NCBI GenBank assembly: GCA_035512595.1
Contig: DATKDU010000531.1
Location: 1 to 5,266, forward strand
DNA length: 5,266 bases
From: DATKDU01 sp035512595
GTDB lineage: Bacteria > Planctomycetota > Planctomycetia > Pirellulales > Pirellulaceae
Direction of reading: 5' to 3'
Within the stretch, counting starts at the first letter, position 1; the number at the start of each line of letters is the position of its first letter. Made by a program: the position numbers and the translations under genes. Positions 1-5,188 of the stretch are shown piece after piece. Below the pieces are notes generated by a model, which did not search any database, was not told the DNA's origin, and saw only the letters and a program-made list of their open reading frames with translations.

Positions 1-211
1 CGCGTTCCCCAAGCGAGCGCGCTGCCGGACCGGCTCGGCGGAGCGTATCCCTCTTCCAGCGGTAGAGCACGTTGGGTCCTGCCAGCCCCAACCGCTCCGC
101 CACGGAGGCAGCGGAATGCCCATCCAGGAGCATCTGCACGGCCTCCTGCTTGAACTCCTCGGAGAAGAATCGACGCTGTCGGGTCTTGGCCTTTCCCTTC
201 GGATGGGGCAT
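1..211 (-). CDS. IS3-family transposase OrfA-like protein (helix-turn-helix, HTH_Tnp_1 type), C-terminus cut by the window edge
   Basis: The first 70 codons of an open frame from ATG at 211 to the window start. The protein begins MPHPKGKAKTRQRRFFSEEF, followed by KQEAVQMLLDG, then SVAERLGLAGPNVLYRWK. This is the usual layout of IS3 OrfA / HTH_Tnp_1 proteins: a basic N-terminus, an RRF(S/T)xEFKxEAV helix, a helix-turn-helix around residues 35-51, and a closing LYRWK. OrfA binds the terminal repeats and is normally fused by -1 frameshifting to the DDE integrase OrfB, which would lie to the left. A Shine-Dalgarno sequence (GGAAAGGA on the minus strand) stands about 6-7 nt before the ATG. Whether the element is complete and active cannot be judged here. 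The family is well supported; the IS3 subgroup is not assigned. Confidence 0.88.
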   Translation of the reverse strand, partial: MPHPKGKAKTRQRRFFSEEFKQEAVQMLLDGHSAASVAERLGLAGPNVLYRWKRDTLRRAGPAARSLGER

Positions 212-260
212 TGGACGTCCTTTCCTTTTCCTTGGAGAATAAGGAGTTGGACTGTCCACA
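211..260 (-). repeat. IS end: probable terminal inverted repeat and leader with two related palindromes
   Basis: On the plus strand this stretch carries TTGGACGTCC (211-220) and TTGGACTGTCC (247-257). Each contains a GGAC/GTCC palindrome, perfect in the first and with one central base in the second. The outer copy lies in the probable terminal inverted repeat and the inner one touches the transposase start. They may be paired binding sites for the transposase or its OrfA part; that role is inferred. Confidence 0.45.
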
Positions 261-641
261 AAAAGGCAAGCACCTCAAGCAACCCGATTCTGCGAGCTTG
301 CCGAACATGACAGCGTCAGAAACCTCTCATCGCCGTTTTGGGATGAGTACACGTGCGCGATCCGGCACTTCTTGAGGAACCGACCCTACCGCCTTAACTA
401 CAACCGCAAACTGAAAGACCTCGAACGCTACTGGATTTTTTATCCCAAATTGGTCGAAGCCATGACCAATCGACGCGACATTAGTCCCTTAATTGTCGAA
501 GCAGAATCACTGTTCAAGGAGCGCAACCAGGACAAGCGAATCCATGACGACGGCTTTGAAATCGATGGATCCGGGTGGAAGCCGGTAAAGTGGGACTTTC
601 GGCTGGCAAGTTTGCTGCGTGTTCACTCCGCCCGTGCTTGA
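261..641 (+). pseudogene. 3' remnant of an unknown gene truncated by the IS element
   Basis: An open frame runs without a stop from the IS boundary to TGA at 639-641, about 126 codons, and stays open into the IS end up to a TAA at 240-242. It has no ATG before 462 and no GTG; the only other start is a TTG at 372 with no convincing Shine-Dalgarno sequence. The residues before 372 (SSPFWDEYTCAIRHFLRNRP) look as protein-like as those after it, so the original start was probably lost to the insertion. The product is soluble, rich in charged and aromatic residues (KDLERYWIFYPKLVEAM, then FEIDGSGWKPVKWDFRLASL), with no signal peptide or membrane segment. I do not recognise the family. GC is lower than in the core genes (28 of 60 bases at 421-480 against 41 of 60 at 2041-2100), which suggests foreign origin. 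A live short gene from TTG 372 is the alternative. Confidence 0.5.
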
Positions 642-642
642 C

Positions 643-660
643 GGCTGGCCGGCTTCAGCC
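643..660 (+). terminator. Hairpin just after the remnant frame, possible weak terminator
   Basis: GGCTG (643-647) and CAGCC (656-660) form a 5-bp stem with an 8-nt loop, two bases after the TGA of the remnant frame. The downstream tract CGCCTTTGTT is only weakly T-rich, so intrinsic termination would be inefficient. It could equally be part of the control region of the following gene pair. Confidence 0.22.
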
Positions 661-675
661 CGCCTTTGTTGGCCA

Positions 676-692
676 CCAGCTTTGGCTGCTGG
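676..692 (+). promoter_or_regulatory. Candidate operator of the toxin-antitoxin-like pair
   Basis: CCAGC (676-680) and GCTGG (688-692) form a perfect inverted repeat with a 7-nt centre, and the -35 hexamer TTGGCT (682-687) fills nearly all of that centre. A dimeric protein bound here would block RNA polymerase. Autoregulation of this sort is usual for toxin-antitoxin operons, but binding is inferred from position and symmetry alone, and the arms are short. Confidence 0.35.
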
Positions 693-710
693 AAAAATGG
701 TTGCTATACT
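682..710 (+). promoter_or_regulatory. Sigma70-type promoter with extended -10 for the toxin-antitoxin-like pair
   Basis: TTGGCT (682-687) is followed by a 17-nt spacer and TATACT (705-710), preceded by TGC, an extended -10 signature. Transcription would begin near 717, giving a leader of about 23 nt before the ATG at 740. It is the best promoter match in the window and is correctly placed for the gene behind it. Confidence 0.6.
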
Positions 711-739
711 TCGATTAGAGCCTTTAGCGGAGATTCCTG

Positions 740-1027
740 ATGGAGGTTCGCTACTACATCGACCCCGAGTCAGGCGAACCTCACATTTACGAACACGGCG
801 TCACTGAGGATGAAGTGGAGTTTGTCCTACGTCATGCCGGCGAGGACGTTCCAGGACGCGAGGATTCAAGGCAAGCACTGGGGCAAACGGCATCCGGAAG
901 ATACTTGAGGGTGATCTATGTTCCCGATCCGGAACCCGGAAGCGTGTTCGTGGTGACGGCATTCGACCTTCGCGGCAAACCGCTGCAAGCGTATCGGCGC
1001 CGCAGGCGCCGGAGGAAAAGACGATGA
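740..1027 (+). CDS. BrnT/DUF4258-like small protein, putative toxin of a type II toxin-antitoxin pair
   Basis: A 95-residue soluble protein. The segment EHGVTEDEVEFVLRHAGED (18-36), then a Gly/Arg turn (GQTASGRYLRVIYVP, 48-62) and a beta strand FVVTAFD (70-76), follows the pattern of BrnT and DUF4258 proteins, small RelE-fold RNases that cleave mRNA until a partner neutralises them. Assignment is by pattern only; catalytic residues are not certain. The C-terminus is strikingly basic (YRRRRRRRKRR, 85-95), suited to RNA binding or to contact with the acidic partner. A GGAG (729-732) precedes the ATG by 7 nt and a promoter lies just upstream. The stop overlaps the next start (ATGA), and the toxin-first order matches BrnTA and HigBA. 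A role other than toxin, as a small conserved protein of unknown function, remains possible. Confidence 0.7.
   Translation: MEVRYYIDPESGEPHIYEHGVTEDEVEFVLRHAGEDVPGREDSRQALGQTASGRYLRVIYVPDPEPGSVFVVTAFDLRGKPLQAYRRRRRRRKRR
1011..1015 (+). promoter_or_regulatory. Shine-Dalgarno sequence of the partner gene, inside the arginine-rich tail codons of the toxin gene
   Basis: GGAGG lies 8 nt before the ATG at 1024 and is made from the CGG-AGG arginine codons that encode the basic tail of the upstream protein. It fixes 1024 as the start of the second gene and suggests strong, partly coupled translation of the presumed antitoxin. Confidence 0.6.
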
Positions 1028-1227
1028 GCCAATCAAAGTTTCCCCCTGGCTGGGACGAACAGCGAGTCCAACGACTGCTTGCTCATTACGAGGGGCTGAG
1101 CGAAGACGAACAGGTGGCCGAGGATGAGGCCGCTGCGAGCGAGCAGGCGGGGCAAGCCGTAGTGACAGTACCCGAGGATCTGCTCCCAGCCATTCGCCAA
1201 CTGCTGGCGACCCACAAGACCGCTTAG
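1024..1227 (+). CDS. Small acidic protein, putative antitoxin partner
   Basis: A 67-residue protein. It opens MSQSKFPPGWDEQRVQRLLA, continues HYEGLSEDEQVAEDEAAA (acidic, 22-39) and ends with a short strand and helix, VTVPEDLLPAIRQLLATH. I recall the FPPGWDE(x)RVxRxLAHYE opening from small hypothetical proteins encoded beside BrnT/DUF4258-like genes; this is memory of the family, not a search. The acidic middle would pair naturally with the basic tail of the upstream product. No clear DNA-binding helix-turn-helix is visible, unlike ribbon-helix-helix BrnA, so if the operon represses itself the DNA contact may come from another part or from the complex. It overlaps the toxin-like gene by ATGA and has GGAGG at 1011-1015. 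The toxin-antitoxin role is inferred from pairing, size and charge. Confidence 0.65.
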   Translation: MSQSKFPPGWDEQRVQRLLAHYEGLSEDEQVAEDEAAASEQAGQAVVTVPEDLLPAIRQLLATHKTA

Positions 1228-1278
1228 CGAACTAGCGATTGTCGTCGCCTTTTGAGTCTCGACGGCACACAGGACCTG

Positions 1279-2202
1279 ATGCCGACATATCTTGAAGAGC
1301 TGACCCTCCGCCTGGCCACCGGCATCGCGCAATTGCCGGAGGAATTTCGCCGGCGGCAGTCGCGGTACCTGCTCTCCGCGCAGCGCGAAGACGGCGGCTT
1401 TGCCGGCCGCGAAGGAGGGAGCGACCTGTACTACACCGGCTTTGCTTTGCGTTCGCTGGCAATCCTGGGGGATCTGTACGGCGAGCCAGCGGAAATGGCA
1501 GCGAAGTTCCTCCAGTCGCGGATGAAGGGGCAGGAGTCGATCGTCGATTTTCTGTCGCTGATCTACGGCGGGATGCTGATTCAGTCAGCCGCCGGCATCG
1601 ACATCTTTGCCAGTGCCGACGCGAACTGGCGCGATGCGGTGGCCGCGTCGATGGAATCGCTGCGGCGAGCCGACGGCGGCTACGCCAAGGGGCCGGAAGG
1701 AAACGCCAGCAGCACGTACCACACGTTTCTGGTGCTGCTGTGCCTTCAGCTCATCGGCCGCGACCCGCGCGACCCGGCGGCGATCGTCAAGTTCTTGCAA
1801 TCGCAACAGGCTGACGAAGGAGGCTTTCGCGAAATCCGGGCCAGCAAGCGGGCCGGGACGAATCCGACGGCGGCCGCCATCGGAGCGCTGCGCATTCTGA
1901 ACCAACTCGATGAGAACACGCGTCTGGACACGATCGATTTCCTCGCCGACATGCAAACCGACGAAGGGGGCCTGCGAGCCAACACGCGGATTCCGATCGC
2001 GGACCTATTGAGCACCTTCACGGGCCTCTTGACGCTTCAGGATCTCGGCGGCGCCAGCGATATCGACACGGCCGCCGTCGAACGGTTCGCTCGCTCCTTG
2101 GCCCGCGAGGAAGGGGGCTTTCACGGCGCGGCATGGGACCCAGCCCACGACGTGGAGTATTCGTTTTACGGGCTGGGATGTCTCGGATTGCTGGCAACGT
2201 GA
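1279..2202 (+). CDS. Prenyltransferase/squalene-oxidase repeat protein (alpha/alpha toroid), zinc site apparently lost
   Basis: A 307-residue protein made of helical-hairpin repeats, each with an acidic-GG turn: REDGGF (36-41), RADGGY (130-135), ADEGGF (178-183), TDEGGL (227-232) and REEGGF (276-281). This is the layout of the beta subunit of protein prenyltransferases (Rab GGTase beta) and of squalene/hopene cyclase domains; at about 300 residues it matches the former. Against remembered Rab GGTase beta, the zinc-ligand pair Asp-x-Cys aligns with D242-L-L244 and the zinc His with Y294, so only the Asp is kept. There is no DxDD cyclase motif. It may bind an isoprenoid or act as a scaffold; no reaction is assigned. 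I chose ATG 1279 because AGGA stands 4 nt before it; a TTG at 1252 lacks a ribosome site. There is no signal peptide. The gene ends 7 bp from the convergent symporter gene. Confidence 0.75.
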   Translation: MPTYLEELTLRLATGIAQLPEEFRRRQSRYLLSAQREDGGFAGREGGSDLYYTGFALRSLAILGDLYGEPAEMAAKFLQSRMKGQESIVDFLSLIYGGMLIQSAAGIDIFASADANWRDAVAASMESLRRADGGYAKGPEGNASSTYHTFLVLLCLQLIGRDPRDPAAIVKFLQSQQADEGGFREIRASKRAGTNPTAAAIGALRILNQLDENTRLDTIDFLADMQTDEGGLRANTRIPIADLLSTFTGLLTLQDLGGASDIDTAAVERFARSLAREEGGFHGAAWDPAHDVEYSFYGLGCLGLLAT

Positions 2203-2227
2203 ACGCGGATTACTTCCGCGCCCGCGT
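2203..2227. terminator. Inverted repeats at the convergent gene junction, possible bidirectional terminator
   Basis: The two convergent stop codons (ends at 2202 and 2210) are 7 bp apart. ACGCGG (2203-2208) can pair with CCGCGT (2222-2227), or CGCGG (2204-2208) with CCGCG (2216-2220); the second hairpin has a 7-nt loop holding the symporter stop codon. Neither strand has a T-tract after the stem, so this is not a standard intrinsic terminator. Confidence 0.3.
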
Positions 2228-4213
2228 CATCAGCGACACGAGCACCAGCACGGCAAACGACAGAGGCAGCGTCACCAGTGCCGGCTGCGAGAAGGGGACG
2301 AGCGCTGCCTCGGGCTTTAGTCCGTAAACGTTCATGTAAGCCTCTCCGCTGGCCAGAATCCAGGCCAGCGAGCCGAACAGGCCCACGACGATCGAGGCCG
2401 TGATCCCCTGCTTGGTCGTTCCTTTCCAGAACAAGAGCATGACGAGTGCCGGCAGGTTGGCGCTGGCCGCGATGTTGAACGCCCAGCCGACGAGATAGTT
2501 GACGTTGAACTTCTCGAAAACGATCCCCAGGGCAATGGCGATGACTCCGACCACGACTGCCGCCAGCTTGCCGGCGCGGACTTTCTCGTAGTCGGTCATT
2601 TCCCACTTGAGAAACGTGGTCAACAGATCGTGGGCGACGGCGCCGCTGGCTGCCAGGATCAATCCACTGACGGTTCCCAGCACCGTGGTGAATGCGATCG
2701 CACTGATCACGGCGAAGGGGAGCTCGCCAAACGTGCGGGCCAGCAGCGGCGCCGACATGTTGCTGTTGGTTGGATCGAGCGCCCCGCTGGTCATCGCGCC
2801 CAGGCCGAGGAACAGCGTCAGCACGTAGAAAAAGCCGATGCTGGCGATGCCCACCATCGTGCTCTTGCGGGCCGAGGCCTGGTCCTTGACGGTGTAATAG
2901 CGGATCAGAATGTGCGGCAGCGACGCCGTGCCGGCAAACAGGGCCAGCATCAGCGAGATGAAGTCGAGCTTTTTCATCACCTCCCCCTGCCGCAGCCCGG
3001 CGAAGGTGGGGCTGCCGCCCGGCAGCAAGACGTCGCGTCCTTTGGTGAGGCGCGGCTGATAGACGGTCGTCTTCGAGCCGTCGGCGTCTTCGATCTCCGG
3101 GTCTTTTTCCCACAGGACCAGCGTGCTGTTTTGGATCGTTGCCAGATACGAGAGCGGATCGAGCGGACCGGTGTCTTTCACTTTGGTGGCCCCGCCCGGG
3201 CCGGCCATGTTCAGTTGGTAGACCTGGCCGACCGTGTGAAAGTCTCCTCCCTTAGATCCCTTCTCCAGGCCGTTGATGACGATCGTTTTGCCGTCCGCCG
3301 CGACCATGACGTACTGCGCCCTGTCGATGAGAGCCGCCTTGTGTACCTTGTTTTCGAACGGGCTGAACATGTAATTGTCCCGCTTGCACCAGATGCTCAG
3401 CTCCCCCGTTTGGGTGTTGCGCAGCCGCACGTACGGCGTGTCCTGCCAGGGACCGGTTTCCGGCAGCACTTCCAGCTCCGGATGAGCGTCGTAGTAAGCT
3501 TGTGCCAGTTCGCGGTGAAAGGGACGGAAACGGGAGCTTTCGTGCTGCTGATGCGGGGGCGCCGTCGAAAGTCCGCGGACGAGGATCATCCCCGTCAATA
3601 CCGTGCAAAACACCACCAGCAGCGCCCCCTTGAGGAACTGCACCCACGTCGTGCTGACCATCCCGGCGGTCACGACGATCACAATCACCACGACGCCCAC
3701 CAGCACGACTCCCACCGGCGACTCGTAGTCAGGATTCAATCCAAAAAGCGACGACAGTCCTAGCAGCGGCTTGATCAAGGCTCCTGCCCCGACCATCTGC
3801 GGGATGAGATAAAAAATGCTCACGACCAGCGTGCTGATTGCCGCCGTGACGCGAATCCCCTTGCTCTGGAAACGGGAGTCGAGCGCGTCGGCGAACGTAT
3901 ATTTTCCCAAGCGCTTCAGCGGTTCGGCGATGACGAGCAACGCGACGACCCAGCCGGCCAGATATCCGATGGAGTACAGAAACCCATCGTAACCGTAGAA
4001 GGCGATCATCCCGCAGATGCCGAGGAACGATGCGGCCGACAGGTAATCGCCGGCAAAGGCGACCCCGTTGACCAGCCACGGAATCTCGCCGTGGGCGGCG
4101 TAATAACCTTTGGCCGATTTCGCCTTGGAGCCCAGATAGAAGCTGATGCCCAGGACGATGGCGACAAAGAAAGCAAAGACGCCCATCGCCAGCGCGGACG
4201 GTTCATAGATCAT
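2210..4213 (-). CDS. actP: Sodium:solute symporter, cation/acetate symporter (ActP) branch, with a large hydrophilic insert
   Basis: A 667-residue inner-membrane SSS-family transporter, expected to take up acetate or a similar short carboxylate with Na+. It follows E. coli ActP closely: AGDYLSAASFLGI (54-66, first core helix), YDGFLYSIGYLAGW (75-88), GKYTFADAL (103-111), YLIPQMVGAGALI (135-147), STTWVQFLKGALLV (187-200), FAGTASLPHILIRYYTVKD (426-444), AFTTVLGTVSGLILAASGAV (507-526) and AHDL after it. Nearly all core motifs are conserved, with about 13 membrane segments expected. ActP is about 550 residues; the excess is a hydrophilic, strand-rich stretch at about 215-412, between core helices 5 and 6 and so probably outside the membrane. 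There is no cleaved signal peptide, unlike E. coli ActP. Start ATG 4213 has GGGGGAGG 6 nt upstream and overlaps the DUF485 gene by 11 nt, as expected for a yjcH-actP operon. Acetate is inferred from homology. Confidence 0.9.
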   Translation of the reverse strand: MIYEPSALAMGVFAFFVAIVLGISFYLGSKAKSAKGYYAAHGEIPWLVNGVAFAGDYLSAASFLGICGMIAFYGYDGFLYSIGYLAGWVVALLVIAEPLKRLGKYTFADALDSRFQSKGIRVTAAISTLVVSIFYLIPQMVGAGALIKPLLGLSSLFGLNPDYESPVGVVLVGVVVIVIVVTAGMVSTTWVQFLKGALLVVFCTVLTGMILVRGLSTAPPHQQHESSRFRPFHRELAQAYYDAHPELEVLPETGPWQDTPYVRLRNTQTGELSIWCKRDNYMFSPFENKVHKAALIDRAQYVMVAADGKTIVINGLEKGSKGGDFHTVGQVYQLNMAGPGGATKVKDTGPLDPLSYLATIQNSTLVLWEKDPEIEDADGSKTTVYQPRLTKGRDVLLPGGSPTFAGLRQGEVMKKLDFISLMLALFAGTASLPHILIRYYTVKDQASARKSTMVGIASIGFFYVLTLFLGLGAMTSGALDPTNSNMSAPLLARTFGELPFAVISAIAFTTVLGTVSGLILAASGAVAHDLLTTFLKWEMTDYEKVRAGKLAAVVVGVIAIALGIVFEKFNVNYLVGWAFNIAASANLPALVMLLFWKGTTKQGITASIVVGLFGSLAWILASGEAYMNVYGLKPEAALVPFSQPALVTLPLSFAVLVLVSLMTRARK

Positions 4214-4514
4214 GGCGAGCCTCCCCCGCGAACCGATCCGCGTTCCGCTTACACATCCACATGTAGACCAATGCCAACACGATGGCGCCTACGATCAGAC
4301 CCAGGCCGTACACGATCGCCAGGTTGACTCCCAGCGGCGTCACCCAGCCCATCGTTTCGGGCGATGCCGCCACCAGGCGGATGAATAGGGCGTACGCCGC
4401 CAGATAGACGGCAAAGAGCCAGAGTCCCGAGCGGGCATTGCGGGCCGAAAGCTCCGGATGCTCTTCGTCGTGATGCTGGGCCGGATCGGGCGGTGGCGCG
4501 GCGGCTTGATTCAT
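4203..4514 (-). CDS. yjcH: DUF485 small membrane protein (YjcH-like), first gene of the acetate uptake operon
   Basis: A 103-residue protein, against 104 for E. coli YjcH. It has a hydrophilic His/Pro-rich N-terminus (1-28), two membrane helices at about 31-50 (LWLFAVYLAAYALFIRLVAA) and 62-87, and a short basic tail. DUF485 proteins are encoded directly upstream of ActP-type symporters in many bacteria and are thought to assist or form part of the transporter; their exact function is unknown. The frame overlaps the symporter start by 11 nt, so the two are translationally coupled. I chose ATG 4514 because the protein then begins just before the DUF485 domain. The frame stays open upstream to 4751, but that extension is antisense to the neighbouring gene and unlike the family. 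No Shine-Dalgarno sequence precedes the ATG (GTGCCCC lies there). Confidence 0.88.
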   Translation of the reverse strand: MNQAAAPPPDPAQHHDEEHPELSARNARSGLWLFAVYLAAYALFIRLVAASPETMGWVTPLGVNLAIVYGLGLIVGAIVLALVYMWMCKRNADRFAGEARHDL

Positions 4515-4521
4515 GGGGCAC

Positions 4522-4551
4522 AAGATAGCAAGCCAGTCCGCCGCTTGCCAC
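4522..4551 (-). promoter_or_regulatory. Candidate promoter of the yjcH-actP operon, giving a nearly leaderless mRNA
   Basis: On the minus strand, TATCTT (4522-4527) is preceded by TTGC, an extended -10 feature. A GTGGCA hexamer (4546-4551), matching 4 of 6 of TTGACA, lies 18 nt upstream. Only 7 nt separate the -10 from the ATG, so transcription would begin at or next to the start codon, which fits the missing Shine-Dalgarno sequence. It is plausible but rests on sequence alone. Confidence 0.4.
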
Positions 4552-4675
4552 TGGATTCTCTCCTGCCCGACAAACGCGTGGTGAGCATGGCGGAATTCCT
4601 GACAAAATGTATCCTGGACGAAATGTGCGGTGAACCTTCGGTTGCCCTGAAATCTCCCTTGGAATTGGAGCATCC

Positions 4676-5188
4676 ATGACCCCCCTTGTGCACCGTGCCG
4701 TTTCGTTTGCCGCCCGCGCCCACCGCCAGCAGTTCCGCAAAGACGGCGCAACTCCGTACATCGCTCATCCCGTCCGCGTCGCGCTGACGCTGCTGACCGC
4801 CTTCGACATTGACGACGAGCAGACGCTCGCCGCCGCCGTGCTGCACGACACGATCGAGGACACGACGACCGATTTCGACGACCTGGCGGCGGAGTTCAGC
4901 CCGGAAGTGGCCCGCTACGTGGCGGCACTGACCAAAGACTCCCGCCTGCCGGAGGAAGAGCGAGAGCGAACGTTCTTCGAGGTGCTCGACCGTTCGCCGT
5001 GGCAGGTGCGGGGGATCAAGATGGCGGACGCCTACGACAACCTGCTCGACGGGGGCAAGATTCCGCCCACAAAGACACTTGAGAAGGCGAAGAAGGCGCT
5101 CCTCCTTGGAAAGGGGCGCGAGGCCCAGCTCAGCCAAGGAGTGGAAGCACTCGCCCGGCTGATTGAAGCAGTGGAATCAAAGCGATGA
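4676..5188 (+). CDS. Single-domain HD hydrolase, MESH1-like / small alarmone hydrolase (RelA/SpoT hydrolase domain)
   Basis: A 170-residue cytoplasmic protein with only the hydrolase half of RelA/SpoT enzymes and no synthetase, TGS or ACT domain. It would remove the 3'-pyrophosphate from (p)ppGpp using a bound metal, normally Mn2+. Motifs run as in MESH1: AARAHRQQFRKDG (12-24), TPYIAHP (26-32), LHDTIEDT (56-63), ALTKD (84-88) and KMADAYDNL (115-123). The metal ligands H31, H57, D58 and D118 and the catalytic E61/D62 pair are all present, so it looks active. Human MESH1 also hydrolyses NADPH, which is an alternative substrate. ATG 4676 has GGAG 5 nt upstream. It stands divergent from the acetate operon and overlaps the next gene by ATGA. 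The family is firm; the physiological substrate is inferred. Confidence 0.85.
   Translation: MTPLVHRAVSFAARAHRQQFRKDGATPYIAHPVRVALTLLTAFDIDDEQTLAAAVLHDTIEDTTTDFDDLAAEFSPEVARYVAALTKDSRLPEEERERTFFEVLDRSPWQVRGIKMADAYDNLLDGGKIPPTKTLEKAKKALLLGKGREAQLSQGVEALARLIEAVESKR

Larger units (their letters stand above)
1..260 (-). mobile_element. IS3-family insertion sequence, left end (partial, continues beyond the window start)
   Basis: The orfA-proximal end of an IS3-family element; the rest lies off the left edge. Read on the minus strand, the likely terminus is TGTGGACAGTCC (258-260 is the outermost part), about 47 nt upstream of the transposase start, a normal distance for an IS3 left end. The leader is purine-rich and holds a Shine-Dalgarno sequence. 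The outer boundary is judged from the TG start, typical of IS3 ends, and from the change of coding strand and character at about 260. The opposite inverted repeat and the target duplication cannot be seen, so the boundary is good only to a few bases. Confidence 0.7.

Noticed and set aside
116..310. A 64-codon plus-strand frame over the IS end
   Set aside because: It is the complement of the OrfA helix-turn-helix gene and crosses the IS boundary.
1235..1253. GCGA-N6-TCGC followed by CTTTT after the antitoxin-like gene, a possible terminator
   Set aside because: A 4-bp stem with a short T run is too weak to call, so read-through into the toroid gene at 1279 cannot be excluded.
1585..1956. Minus- and plus-strand alternative frames inside the toroid gene (up to 123 codons)
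   Set aside because: They are Arg/Ala/Ser-rich shadows; the GG-turn repeats in the main frame establish the real gene.
2166..3113. A 315-codon minus-strand frame overlapping the symporter in another frame
   Set aside because: Low-complexity Arg/Gly/Ala-rich shadow of the real gene, with no family resemblance.
2630..3763. A 377-codon plus-strand open frame antisense to the symporter
   Set aside because: Its product is dominated by Q, R, H and D with no domain pattern, as expected for the complement of a GC-rich transporter gene. The opposite strand encodes a clear ActP homologue.
4610..4615. TATCCT as a -10 element for the HD hydrolase
   Set aside because: No acceptable -35 hexamer stands 16-18 nt upstream, so the promoter of this gene is left unassigned.
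4515..4751. N-terminal extension of the DUF485 gene to an ATG at 4751
   Set aside because: It would run antisense through the hydrolase start and add about 79 residues not found in the DUF485 family, whose members are about 100 residues long.
4511..5137. A 208-codon minus-strand frame antisense to the HD hydrolase
   Set aside because: The plus strand carries all the HD-hydrolase motifs; the antisense product has none.
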